A DNA stretch of 64,000 nucleotides, from assembly GCF_014203855.1 (NCBI RefSeq), contig NZ_JACHJV010000001.1, positions 558,001 through 622,000 of the forward strand, in the 5' to 3' direction. The position numbers were made by a program, and so were the translations under genes. Each line of letters opens with the position of its first letter. The first letter of the stretch is position 1. The notes beneath the pieces were generated by a model, which ran no database searches, was not told where the DNA came from, and saw nothing but the letters and a program-made list of their open reading frames with translations. The stretch comes from Kitasatospora kifunensis (GTDB taxonomy: Bacteria > Actinomycetota > Actinomycetes > Streptomycetales > Streptomycetaceae). This document shows positions 24,715 through 34,400 of the stretch, piece after piece.

Positions 24715-26564
24715 CGCGCCAGCCTGCGCAGCAGTTCGGGCAGGTCGGGCTGGACCGCCGCACGGTCGAGTTCGGCCCGCACGAGGGTGGTGAACTCCGC
24801 GAGATCGGCGGCGGCGAGCAGGCTGCCGAGGGTGACCTCCACGCCCAGCGCGGCGCGCAGCACGTGCACCAGTCGCACCGCGAGCAGCGAATGCCCGCCC
24901 AGGGTGAGGAAGTTGTCCCGCGCCGCTACCGTTTCGACGTCCAGCAGTCGGGCCCAGGTCAGTCCGATGAGCTGCTGCAAGGGGTCGTCGTGCGGGCTCG
25001 GCGGCTGCTCCTCGGGCCGTTCGGTGGTGGGATCGGGTGCGGGCAGGGCCCGGCGGTCGATCTTTCCGTTGGCGGTCAGCGGCAGCACGGGCAGCACGGT
25101 CAAGCTGGCCGGGACCATGTACGCGGGCAGCATCGCCCGCAGGTGTTCGCGCAGTCGGGTCGGATCGGGGGCCCTGCCCGCGACGGCCGTGAAGTAGCCG
25201 GCCAACCGCTTCTCCCCCGGCGCCGGCTCGTGCACGGTCACCGCGCAGGTGGCGACCTCCGGGTGGGCGGCGAGTGCGCTCTCGATCTCGCCGAGCTCGA
25301 TCCGGTAGCCGCGGATCTTCACCTGGCCGTCCCGCCGTCCGACGAACTCCAGTACACCGTTCGGCAGTCGGCGCACCAGGTCACCGCTGCGGTACATCCG
25401 CGCGCCCGGCACCTCGCTGAACGGGTCGGGCAGGAACTTCTGCGCCGTCAACCCCGCCCGGTTGAGGTAGCCGTGGCCCAACGCCGGGCCGCAGACGTAC
25501 AGTTCGCCCGTCTCGCCGTCCGGGCACGGACGCAGTCGCTCGTCCAGCACGTGCACGATCCGGTCGCCCACCGGCCGCCCGATCGGCAGGGCCGTCCCGG
25601 CCAGGTCGGCGCAGTCGAGCGGCTGCACGGTGGTGAAGACCGTGGCCTCGGAGGGGCCGTAGCAGTGCACCAGTTCGGTGTCCGGGTAGCGCCGCGCGAT
25701 CTGCCGGGTGTACTCCACGGAGGCCGCCTCGCCGCCGAAGAGCAGCTGCCGCGGGGCCGTGCTCGGGCCGCCGGAGGTGAGTGCCAGCAGGTTGAAGGCG
25801 GCCGTGGTGAGGAAGAGCACGCTCGCGCCGTGTTCGGCCGCGGTGTGGGCGGTGGCGATCGGGTCGGTGTTGCCGTGGTCGGGGATCAGCACCCGGCCGC
25901 CGGAGAGCAGCGCCGGATACAGGTCCAGCACATGCCCGTCCCAGCTCAGCGCCGAATGCAGCACCGCCGTCGACCCCGGGCCCCAGTAGGCGTACCCCTG
26001 CCCGGCGAAGAACCCAGGCACCGCCCGGTGCGGCACCAACGTCCCCTTCGGCACCCCCGTCGACCCCGAGGTGTACGTCAGGTAGAACGCGTCCTCCGGC
26101 GACAACTCCAACCCCAGATCGCCGCTCTCCTGCACCTCCAACCCCGGATCCGCCACATCCAGCACCCGCACCCCCAACCCCGCCGCCACCACCGGATCAC
26201 CACTCACCACCAGCACCGGCGCCGCGTCCCGCACGAAGTGCGCCAGCCGCTCGAACGGCACCCCCGGCTCCAACGGCACATACGCAGCCCCCGCCTTCAG
26301 CACCCCCAGCATCAACGCCACGCACTCCAACGACCGCCCCACATGCAGCCCCACCCGATCACCCACACCCACCCCGTGCCCCCGCAACCACCAGGCCACC
26401 TGATTCGCCCGCGCGTTCAACTCCCCGTACGACCACTCCCCCACCCCCAGCTGCATCAAGGCAACAGCCCCCGCACCCGACCGCACCCGCTCCTCGAACA
26501 ACTCGACAACCGTTGCCGTGACGCCTGGTACCGGCCGCCGCTCGACCTCCAGTCCGACGGTCAT
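24711..26564 (-). CDS. NRPS A-T didomain protein
   Basis: A 617-residue adenylation-carrier protein. The A domain (about 15-510) has TYTSGSTGVPKGT (A3), HCYGPSEATVFTT (A5), MYRSGDLVR (A7), GRRDGQVKIRGYRIELGEIE (A8) and TANGKIDR (A10). The carrier (about 535-600) has DNFLTLGGHSLLAVR with the phosphopantetheine Ser. My by-eye pocket reading is D-G-L-F-L-G-C-V-F-K, for which I have no confident substrate. No condensation domain is present; partners are the C domain ending the previous NRPS or the free C encoded next. The N-terminal third is almost identical to the second A domain of the 1619-residue NRPS, suggesting recombination. ATGA overlap with MbtH. Confidence 0.95.
   Translation of the reverse strand: MTVGLEVERRPVPGVTATVVELFEERVRSGAGAVALMQLGVGEWSYGELNARANQVAWWLRGHGVGVGDRVGLHVGRSLECVALMLGVLKAGAAYVPLEPGVPFERLAHFVRDAAPVLVVSGDPVVAAGLGVRVLDVADPGLEVQESGDLGLELSPEDAFYLTYTSGSTGVPKGTLVPHRAVPGFFAGQGYAYWGPGSTAVLHSALSWDGHVLDLYPALLSGGRVLIPDHGNTDPIATAHTAAEHGASVLFLTTAAFNLLALTSGGPSTAPRQLLFGGEAASVEYTRQIARRYPDTELVHCYGPSEATVFTTVQPLDCADLAGTALPIGRPVGDRIVHVLDERLRPCPDGETGELYVCGPALGHGYLNRAGLTAQKFLPDPFSEVPGARMYRSGDLVRRLPNGVLEFVGRRDGQVKIRGYRIELGEIESALAAHPEVATCAVTVHEPAPGEKRLAGYFTAVAGRAPDPTRLREHLRAMLPAYMVPASLTVLPVLPLTANGKIDRRALPAPDPTTERPEEQPPSPHDDPLQQLIGLTWARLLDVETVAARDNFLTLGGHSLLAVRLVHVLRAALGVEVTLGSLLAAADLAEFTTLVRAELDRAAVQPDLPELLRRLAR
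25882..26438 (-). repeat. Near-identical A-domain segment, copy 1 (pairs with 32534-33090)
   Basis: This 557-bp segment aligns without gaps, at a constant offset of 6652 bp, to 32534-33090. The blocks 25882-26050 and 26149-26438 are almost identical. The intervening roughly 98 bp is clearly diverged although equal in length. The codons in the conserved blocks also look unlike the rest of the gene, rich in C-runs on the plus strand. Confidence 0.85.
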
Positions 26565-26779
26565 CGCACAGACTCCTCGGCACGTCGGCGGGCGATCGAG
26601 TCCCGCAGGCTCTTGGGACGAATGTCCGACCAGATCTGCTCGACCCGGGCCAGGCAGTGCGCCTCGCTACCCGTGGTCCCCTCGGCCCGCCAGCCGAGCG
26701 GGATCTGCAGGCCGACCGGCCAGAGTGAGTACTGCTCCTCCTCGTTGACCACGACGGTGAACTCGGTGAAAGCGTCCAT
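26561..26779 (-). CDS. MbtH-like protein
   Basis: A 72-residue MbtH family chaperone that binds NRPS adenylation domains and is often needed for their solubility and activity. The signature is complete: NEEEQYSLWP, then IPLGW, CLARVEQIWSDIRPKSLR. The ATG at 26779 follows GGGAAGAAG. It lies between the C-A-T-C gene and the A-T gene, whose start it overlaps as ATGA. Any of the four A domains encoded here could depend on it. Confidence 0.97.
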   Translation of the reverse strand: MDAFTEFTVVVNEEEQYSLWPVGLQIPLGWRAEGTTGSEAHCLARVEQIWSDIRPKSLRDSIARRRAEESVR

Positions 26780-26839
26780 ATCGACTTCTTCCCTTCTGAT
26801 GCTTCGTCAGTCAGATCGGATTCTCAAGAGTTTTCGGCG

Positions 26840-29800
26840 TCAGCCTCTCGCTGACATGGCGTCAAGTACCGCCAGGTACACGGCGGCGTACTCCGCCGCC
26901 GCCCGCTCGGGCAGCCGGGCCCGGTCGTGGTCGACCATCAGCAGGCCGTCGTCCGAGGTCGGGTCCAGCACCACGGCCGCGCTGAGCGCGAAGTTGGTCG
27001 GCTCATGCCGCATGGTCGGCTCGAAGCGCAGGCTGTCGCTGACGATCCGGGTGGCTCCCTCGGCGAGCCTGCCCAGCGCGTGGAAACGCAGGAAGCCGAA
27101 GTTGCTGTCCAATGCGGTGCCGGCCATCAGCCGGGCCAGCGTCGCGAACGGCACCCGGCGGTAGGGCAGCATCGCCGTCTCCTGCTCGTGCAGCCACCGG
27201 GCCAGCGCGCCCGGATCACCGTCCACCGCGGCGCTGACCGGCACGGTGTTCAGGAAGAGGCCGAGCGCCTCGGTGCCGCCCTCGCGGGCCAGGCGACCGT
27301 TGACCGAGAGCCCGGTGGTCGCCCGGGCCGAGCCGGTGATCCGGCCCAGCGCCACCAGGTGGGCGGCGAACGCGGCGCTCTTGGGCGTGCCGCCGCCGTT
27401 CGCCGCGGCCAGCCGCAGCAGCGCGCCGATGCCGGGCACCAGGCGTTCGGTGCTGCGCACGCCCGACTCCCCTGCCGCGGGGGCGAGATCGCCGCGCGGC
27501 CGCAAGGCGCCGTCAACCCCCGCGAGCCGACCGCGCCAGAAGCTCAGCGCGTCCTGGTCGGCCGCGGCCGCGCGCTCGGTGGCGACGAACTCGCCGAAGC
27601 CGGACTTCGGCGCCGCGAGCGGCGGGCGGTCCGGGTCGGCGATCAACTCGGCATGCCGACGCAGTAGTTCCGACAGCAGCGAGGTGAAGCTCCAGCCGTC
27701 CAGGATGGCGTGGTGCTCGGCAATGGTCAGCTGCACCGCCTGGTCGTCGAGCAGGTGCACGCGGATCGCGAAGAGCGGCGCGCTCGCGAGCGGGAAGCCG
27801 GTGGTCCGCAACCGCTCGAAGTCCGCTCGCACCGCCGCCTGCCTGGCCGGCTCCGGCAGTTGCCGCAGGTCCGTGACGTGCACCGGGGGCGCGAGGGTGC
27901 GGTGCACCAGCTGGAGCGGTTCGCTGAAGGACATCAGGTCGATCGAGGTCCGCAGCACCGGGTGGCGCTCCATCGCATCGGCGACGGCCCGCTCGAAGAG
28001 CACCGGATCGAACTCGCCGGTGACCAGGTAGCTGTTGACGTTGTGATAGCTGTCCGTGCTCCCGGAGAGCTCCATGTGGTAAGCCATGGCCAGTTGCATG
28101 GTCGCGGTCGGGTAGGCGTCCACCACGGTGGCCGGCAGCAGCGCGCGATCCGCGGCAGTGATCAGGGTGAACGGGCCCTTGAGCGACGGCTCTTCGGTGC
28201 TGCCGAGGTCCGGCGTCGCCACCCGGGCCAGCGCCGCCACGGTCGGCTCGCCGAAGAAGTCCTGCAACCGCACGCTCCAGCCCGCCGCGCGCAGTGCACT
28301 GGACACCCGCACGGCCCGCAGCGAATCGCCACCCAGGTGGAAGAAGTTGTCGTGGACGCCGAGCTCGGACACGTCCAGCACCTGGGACCACACCTTGGCC
28401 ACCAGCGCTTCGAGCTCGCTGCTCGGCGGCACCCGCTCGCCCTCGGCATGGATCACCAGGTCGGCGGACGGCTCCGGCAGAGCCGCGCGGTCGATCTTCC
28501 CGTTGGTGGTCAGCGGCAGCGCCGCCAGCACGGTGAAGCTGGCCGGGACCATGTAGTCGGGCAAGGTGGTGCGCAAGTGGCGCTGCAACTCGGCTGGTTG
28601 CGCCGGCGCCTGCGGTGCGGCCGTGAGGTAGGCGGCCAGCCGCCGGTCTCCCGGTGCCGGCTCGTGCACGGTCACCGCGCAGGTCGCCACGGACGGATGG
28701 GCGGCGAGCGCGCTCTCGATCTCCCCGAGCTCGATCCGGTAGCCCCGGACCTTCACCTGGCCGTCGCGCCGCCCGAGGTACTCGAGCCCACCGCCGGGCA
28801 GTTGGCGCACCAGGTCACCCGTCCGGTACATCCGCGCGCCCGGCACCGGGCTGAACGGGTCGGCCAGGAAGCGCTGCGCCGTCAGGCCGGGCCGGTTCAG
28901 GTAGCCGTGGGCCAACGCCTCGCCACCGATGAAGAGTTCGCCCGGCACCCCGAGCGGAACCGGACGCAGCCGATCGTCGAGCACCACCTGGGTCAGGTGC
29001 GGTAGCACCGAGCCGACCCGGCTGCGGTCGAACTCCCCTGCCGAGTCCGCGCCGACCTCGTGGGCGGTGGCGTGCACCGTGGTCTCCGTCGTCCCGTACA
29101 GGTTGCACAGGACCGCGGGCGGCAGCTGCGCCAGCTCGAACCAACGCCGCACCGCGGGCGGATCCAGCGCCTCACCGGCCAGCAGCACCCGGCGCAGGTC
29201 CGGCAACGGGCGCGGCCGCTCGTCCAGCTCGGTGGTCAACTGCCGGAAGGCGGAAGGGGTCTGGGAGAGCAGCGTGACGCGCTCGCGGGCCAGCAGCGCG
29301 GCGAACTCCTCGGGCGAACGGCAGGTCAGGTAGGGGACGACGACCAGCTTGCCGCCGTGCAGCAGGGCGCTCCAGAGCTCCCACACCGAGACGTCGAAGG
29401 CGTAGGAGTGGAACATCGTGGCGACGTCACCGGGGCCGATCCCGAGTTGGCGGGTGGTGGCGGCCATCAGCTCGTTCACGCTCCGGTGGGCGATCTGCAC
29501 CCCCTTGGGGCGGCCGGTGGAGCCCGAGGTGAAGATGACGTAGGCGACGTCCTCGGCCGTGGTCGGCGCCTCGGGCCGGTGCGCGCTGCGGTGTGCGATC
29601 GCGGCGGCCTCCCGATGCAGGTGTACCGTCCGCCACGGGCCCTCGGCCGCGCCCTGCGGCTGATCGGTCACCACCACCCGCACCTGGGCGTCGGCGAAGG
29701 CGAAGGCCACTCGCTCGCTCGGCGCCGTCAGGTCGACCGGGACATAGGCCGCACCGGTCTTCAGGACGGCGAGGATCGCCACCACGGCCTCCACCGTGCG

Positions 29801-31393
29801 GTCCAGGTAGAGACCGACCCGGTCGCCGCGCCGCACGCCGGCCTCCCGCAGATGGTGGGCCAGCCGGTTGGCCCGCACCTCCAGCTCGGCGTAGCTGAGC
29901 GCGTGCCTGCCGTCGGTGAGCGCGGGCGCCGTGGGATCCCGGTCGACCTGCCGCTCGAAGCCGCGGTGCAGCGAGAAGGCCTCTCCGTACTCGTCAGCGG
30001 CCGGCTCGGCGGGCCGGGGCAGCAGGGCGGGCCACTCGGCGGCGGGCAGCAGGCCGAGCACGCCGAGCGGAGTGTCCGGCGAGTCCAGCGCCTGGGTGAG
30101 CAACTCCCGCCAGGCGCAGGCCATCCGGGCGATGGTCGCCAGGTCGAACAGGTCGGTGCTGAACTCCACCTCGCCGTGCAGCTCGCCGTCATCGTAGGTG
30201 GACCAGGTCAGGTCGAGCTTGGTGGTGCCGTTGGGCTGCACCCGGCTGCGTCCGCCCGCGCCGCCGAGTCGCAGCTCGGCCGGGTCCTGGGTGTGCGCGC
30301 CGAACAGCAGCTGCACCAGCGGCGGGTGGTTGCCGGACCGCTCGCCTCCCACCTCGTTGACGATGCTGTCGAGCGGGGTGTCCTGGTGGCCGTAGGCGTC
30401 GAAGGAGGTGTCCCGGGCCTGCTCGACCAGGTCGCGGAAGGTGGTGCTCGGCTCGGTGCGCAGGCGCAGCGGCAGCACGTTGACGAAGTAGCCGATCAGG
30501 TGGTCGAGTTCGGGCCTGCTGCGGGTGGAGACCGGAGTCCCGATCACCAGGTCCTGCTCCCGGGTGTACCGGTGGACCAGCGTCGCGAAGGCCGCCAGCA
30601 GCACGGTGAACGGGGTGGCCCCGAGCGAGCGGGCCAGTTCGCGCACCCGGGCGGCGGTGCCGGGCGCCAACTCGTAGTGGTAGGTGTCCCCGTGGGCACT
30701 GGCGTGGGCCGGGCGCACCCGGTCGCCGGGCAGCGTGGTGACCGCCGGGGCGCCGCGCAGCTGCCGGCGCCAGTAGGCCAGGTCCCCCTCACGCGGTGTG
30801 CCGCGCTCCCAGGCGCTGTAGTCGGGGTACTGCACGGGCAGTTCGGGCAGCTTCGGGGTGCGGCCGGTCAGCGCCGCGTCGTAGCACTCGGTCAACTCCC
30901 GCTCGAACAGGCCCATCGACCACTCGTCCCAGACGATGTGGTGGAAGACCGCGACGATCGTGCTGCGCTCCTGCTGCCCGTCGGTGCCGTGCCTGATCAG
31001 CCGGACCCGCAGCAGCGGGCCCTCGGTGAGGCTGAACGGCTCCCCGGCGTCCTGCGCCACGGCCGCGTCGGCCGCAGCCGCCTGCTGGGCGGTGGGCAGC
31101 GCGCGCAGATCGGTCAGTGCGATCGGGACCGGCAGCTCGGTGTGGAGCAGCTGGCACGGCTCGTCCTGCTCGACGGCGAAGGTGGTGCGCAGCGCCTCGT
31201 GCCGCGCGAGGATCACGTCCAGCGCCTGCTGGAGGGCCGTCAGCTCGACCGGACCGTCGAGGTCGAGCACCCACGGGATGTTGTACGCGGCGCTGCCCGG
31301 GGTGAGTTGGTCGAGGAACCACAGCCCGCGTTGCAGGCCGGACAGCGGCGCCCGGTCGGCGCGCAGCCGGGTCAAGGCATGGTAGTTGCCCAT
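26840..31393 (-). CDS. NRPS, domain order C-A-T-C
   Basis: A 1517-residue NRPS. The first C domain (about 10-440) has HHIVWDEWSM, with the common Gly after Asp replaced by Glu. The A domain (about 470-960) has FTSGSTGRPKGV, LYGTTETTVHAT and GRRDGQVKVRGYRIELGEIE; its by-eye pocket is D-V-W-S-L-A-L-V-H-K. The T domain (about 1000-1075) has DNFFHLGGDSLRAVR. The terminal C-type domain (about 1085-1510) has EHHAILDGWSF and FLNTVPVSA, a distinct subtype from the first. Ending in C means its peptide is handed to an amino acid on another protein, most likely the A-T protein. The ATG at 31393 is preferred to the GTG at 31399 because GGAG lies 5 bases before it. There is a 26-bp gap after the upstream NRPS. 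Confidence 0.96.
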   Translation of the reverse strand: MGNYHALTRLRADRAPLSGLQRGLWFLDQLTPGSAAYNIPWVLDLDGPVELTALQQALDVILARHEALRTTFAVEQDEPCQLLHTELPVPIALTDLRALPTAQQAAAADAAVAQDAGEPFSLTEGPLLRVRLIRHGTDGQQERSTIVAVFHHIVWDEWSMGLFERELTECYDAALTGRTPKLPELPVQYPDYSAWERGTPREGDLAYWRRQLRGAPAVTTLPGDRVRPAHASAHGDTYHYELAPGTAARVRELARSLGATPFTVLLAAFATLVHRYTREQDLVIGTPVSTRSRPELDHLIGYFVNVLPLRLRTEPSTTFRDLVEQARDTSFDAYGHQDTPLDSIVNEVGGERSGNHPPLVQLLFGAHTQDPAELRLGGAGGRSRVQPNGTTKLDLTWSTYDDGELHGEVEFSTDLFDLATIARMACAWRELLTQALDSPDTPLGVLGLLPAAEWPALLPRPAEPAADEYGEAFSLHRGFERQVDRDPTAPALTDGRHALSYAELEVRANRLAHHLREAGVRRGDRVGLYLDRTVEAVVAILAVLKTGAAYVPVDLTAPSERVAFAFADAQVRVVVTDQPQGAAEGPWRTVHLHREAAAIAHRSAHRPEAPTTAEDVAYVIFTSGSTGRPKGVQIAHRSVNELMAATTRQLGIGPGDVATMFHSYAFDVSVWELWSALLHGGKLVVVPYLTCRSPEEFAALLARERVTLLSQTPSAFRQLTTELDERPRPLPDLRRVLLAGEALDPPAVRRWFELAQLPPAVLCNLYGTTETTVHATAHEVGADSAGEFDRSRVGSVLPHLTQVVLDDRLRPVPLGVPGELFIGGEALAHGYLNRPGLTAQRFLADPFSPVPGARMYRTGDLVRQLPGGGLEYLGRRDGQVKVRGYRIELGEIESALAAHPSVATCAVTVHEPAPGDRRLAAYLTAAPQAPAQPAELQRHLRTTLPDYMVPASFTVLAALPLTTNGKIDRAALPEPSADLVIHAEGERVPPSSELEALVAKVWSQVLDVSELGVHDNFFHLGGDSLRAVRVSSALRAAGWSVRLQDFFGEPTVAALARVATPDLGSTEEPSLKGPFTLITAADRALLPATVVDAYPTATMQLAMAYHMELSGSTDSYHNVNSYLVTGEFDPVLFERAVADAMERHPVLRTSIDLMSFSEPLQLVHRTLAPPVHVTDLRQLPEPARQAAVRADFERLRTTGFPLASAPLFAIRVHLLDDQAVQLTIAEHHAILDGWSFTSLLSELLRRHAELIADPDRPPLAAPKSGFGEFVATERAAAADQDALSFWRGRLAGVDGALRPRGDLAPAAGESGVRSTERLVPGIGALLRLAAANGGGTPKSAAFAAHLVALGRITGSARATTGLSVNGRLAREGGTEALGLFLNTVPVSAAVDGDPGALARWLHEQETAMLPYRRVPFATLARLMAGTALDSNFGFLRFHALGRLAEGATRIVSDSLRFEPTMRHEPTNFALSAAVVLDPTSDDGLLMVDHDRARLPERAAAEYAAVYLAVLDAMSARG

Positions 31394-31419
31394 GATCACT
31401 CCAATTCTGTGGGCCGGCG

Positions 31420-34400
31420 TCAGGCCAGCTGGGCGGCGAGGGCCGAGACGGTCTTGCAGCTGAAGATCAGCCGGGGCGGAACCTCTCGCGCCAGGGTCTC
31501 GGCCAGCAGCACCGCGACCCGCACCGCACGCAGTGAATCCCCGCCGAGCTGGAAGAAGTTGTCGTCGACGCCGATGTCCCGCACACCCAGCACCTCCGAC
31601 CAGGCCTCGGCGACGTGCCGCTCCAACTCCCCGACGAGCTCCACACGTTCGGCATCCTGGTCACCGTGCTGCCCGGCCGTGCTGTCAGGGGCGGGCAGGG
31701 CCCGGCGGTCGACCTTCCCGTGAGCGGTCAGCGGGAGTTCGGACAGCACGGTGAAACTGGCGGGAACCATGTAGTCGGGTAGCACCGTCAGCAAGTGGCG
31801 CCGTAGATCGGCGGGTTGCGGCGAAGCACCCGCCTCGGCCGTGAGGTAGGCGGCCAGCCGCTTGTCCCCCGGCGTCGGCTCGTGCACGGTGACCGCGCAG
31901 GTGGCCACCTGCGGGTGCGCGGCCAGCGCGTTCTCGATCTCGCCCAGCTCGATCCGGTAGCCGCGGACCTTCACCTGGCCGTCGCGTCGACCGATGAACT
32001 CCATCGTGCCGTCCGGCAGTCGGCGCACCAGGTCACCGGTCCGGTAGAGCCGCGCGCCCGGTTCGGCGCCGAACGGGTCGGGCAGGAAGCTCCGCGCCGT
32101 CAGGGCGGCCCGGTTGAGGTAGCCGTGGCCCAGCGCCGGTCCTGAGATGTAGAGTTCGCCGGTCTCGCCCGCCGCGCTCGGCCGCAGTTCCTCGTCCAGC
32201 ACGTGGACGATCCGGTCGCCCACCGCCCGGCCGATCGGGACCACGGGCCGCGCCAGATCCGTCGGCCGCACCTGGTGCACGGTGGCGGCCACCGTCGCCT
32301 CGGAAGGGCCGTAGAGGTGCACCACATTGACCTCGGGCAGCTCGGTCAGCACCCGGCGGAAGTGGTCGACGGGAATGCGGTCGCCGCCCAGGAGCAGGTC
32401 CCGCAGGTTCTTCAACAGGCCCGGATCGGCCGTCACGACGGCGCCGAAGGCGGCCGCGCTGAGCAGCAGGACGGTGGCGCCGTGCTCGGCCGCGAACTGC
32501 GCGACGCCGATCGGATCGGTATCACCCGGCTCCGGGATCAGCACCCGGCCGCCGGAGAGCAGCGCCGGATACAGGTCCAGCACATGCCCGTCCCAGCTCA
32601 GCGCCGAGTGCAGCACCGCCGTCGACCCCGGGCCCCAGCAGGCGTACCCCTGCCCGGCGAAGAACCCAGGCACCGCCCGGTGCGGCACCAGCGTGCCCTT
32701 CGGCACCCCGGTGGAGCCCGAGGTGTAGGGCACGTAGAAGGCGTCCTCGGGCGACAACCGCACCTGTGGATCCGCGGTTTGGTGCTGCGCCAACTCCTGG
32801 TCCGCCACATCCAGCACCCGCACCCCCAACCCCGCCGCCACCACCGGATCAGCGCTCACCACCAGCACCGGCGCCGCGTCCCGCACGAAGTGCGCCAGCC
32901 GCTCGAACGGCACCCCCGGCTCCAGCGGCACATACGCAGCCCCCGCCTTCAGCACCCCCAGCATCAACGCCACGCACTCCAACGACCGCCCCACATGCAG
33001 CCCCACCCGATCACCCACGCCCACCCCGTGACCCCGTAACCACCAGGCCACCTGATTCGCCCGCGCGTTCAACTCCCGGTACGACCACTCGCCCTTGCCG
33101 TCATCCGCCCCTGGCCGCACCAGCGCGACGGCCTCCGGGCACGCCCGCACCCGCTCCTCGAAGCGCTCGACCACCGTGCCCGCGGCGCCCACCATGTCCG
33201 CGGCGCCCGACGGCTCGCCGACCTGGGCGGCAGGCTCCGCGGTGTACCGGCCGAGCAGCTCGATCCACTCCCGGCAGAACCCGGCAATCGTCGCCGGGTC
33301 GTACAGACGCGCGTCGAACTCGATCCAGCCACGCAGCGCCGCACCGGGGTCCTCGACCATCCAGACCAGCTCGAACTTGGCCACCTGGTGCGCGTGCAGC
33401 CGCCGGGTGCCGATCAACTCACCCAGGTGGACGGTAGATCCGCTGCTCGGGTGCAACTCGAAGGCGGTCTGGAAGAGCGGACTGACGTCGATCCTGCGGT
33501 CGTCCAGCACCGCGTTGACGATGCTGTCCAGTGGAGTGTCCCGGTGAGCGTGGGCGTCGAAGGAGGTGTCGCGGACGTGCCGGACCAGCTCACGGAAGCC
33601 GTGCTGCGCGGTGACGCTCAGGCGCAGCGGCAGCAGGTTGACGAAGTAGCCGATCAGGCCGTCCAGTTCGGGTCGACTGCGGGTGGTCACCGGCGTGCCG
33701 ATCACCAAGTCCTCGCCCCGGGTGTGCCGGTGGACCAGGGCGGCGAAGGCCGCCAGCAGCACGGTGAACGGCGTGGCGTCCTCGGCGCGGGCCAGCTCGC
33801 GGATCCGCCGAGTGGTCTCGGCCGGGATCTCGAAGCGGTGACTGTCCCCGCGCGGCGCGCCCTGCTCGCTGCGCGGCCGATCGGTGGGCAGCGCGGTGAT
33901 CGGCGGGGCGCCGCGCAACTGCGCCGTCCAGTAGTCGAGATGGTGCTGCTGCGGCATCTCCTGCTGCCAGCTGCTGTAGTCGGCGTACTGCACCGGGAGT
34001 TGGGGCCAGTCCAGGTCGACGCCCTTTACCGCGGCGGCATAGAGCTCGCCCAACTCGCTTTCGAAGACGCCCAGCGAGGACTCATCCCAGATGATGTGGT
34101 GGAAGACGGCAACCAGAGTGCTGTGCTCGGCGCTGTGCCGGATCAGCCGGAGTCGGAAGAGCGGTCCGTCGGCGAGGTCGAAGGCCGCCCGCGCGTCCCG
34201 CTCGATCGCCGCCGTCGCGGCCGCCTCGCGCTCCTCGCCCTCGATCTCGGTCAAGTCGGTGACGGCTATCGCGGCCGCCCGCTCGGCGTGGATCACCTGA
34301 CGCGGCTCACCCCGCTCCGTGGCGATGCTACTGCGCAGCACCTCGTGCCGCGCCACCAGCACGTCCAACGCCGCCTGAAGAGCAGTCAGTTCGACCGGCC

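Noticed and set aside
29060..31723. An 887-codon plus-strand frame antisense to the NRPS
   Set aside because: Antisense shadow of C-A domains with no recognisable motif; the minus strand has intact NRPS core motifs.
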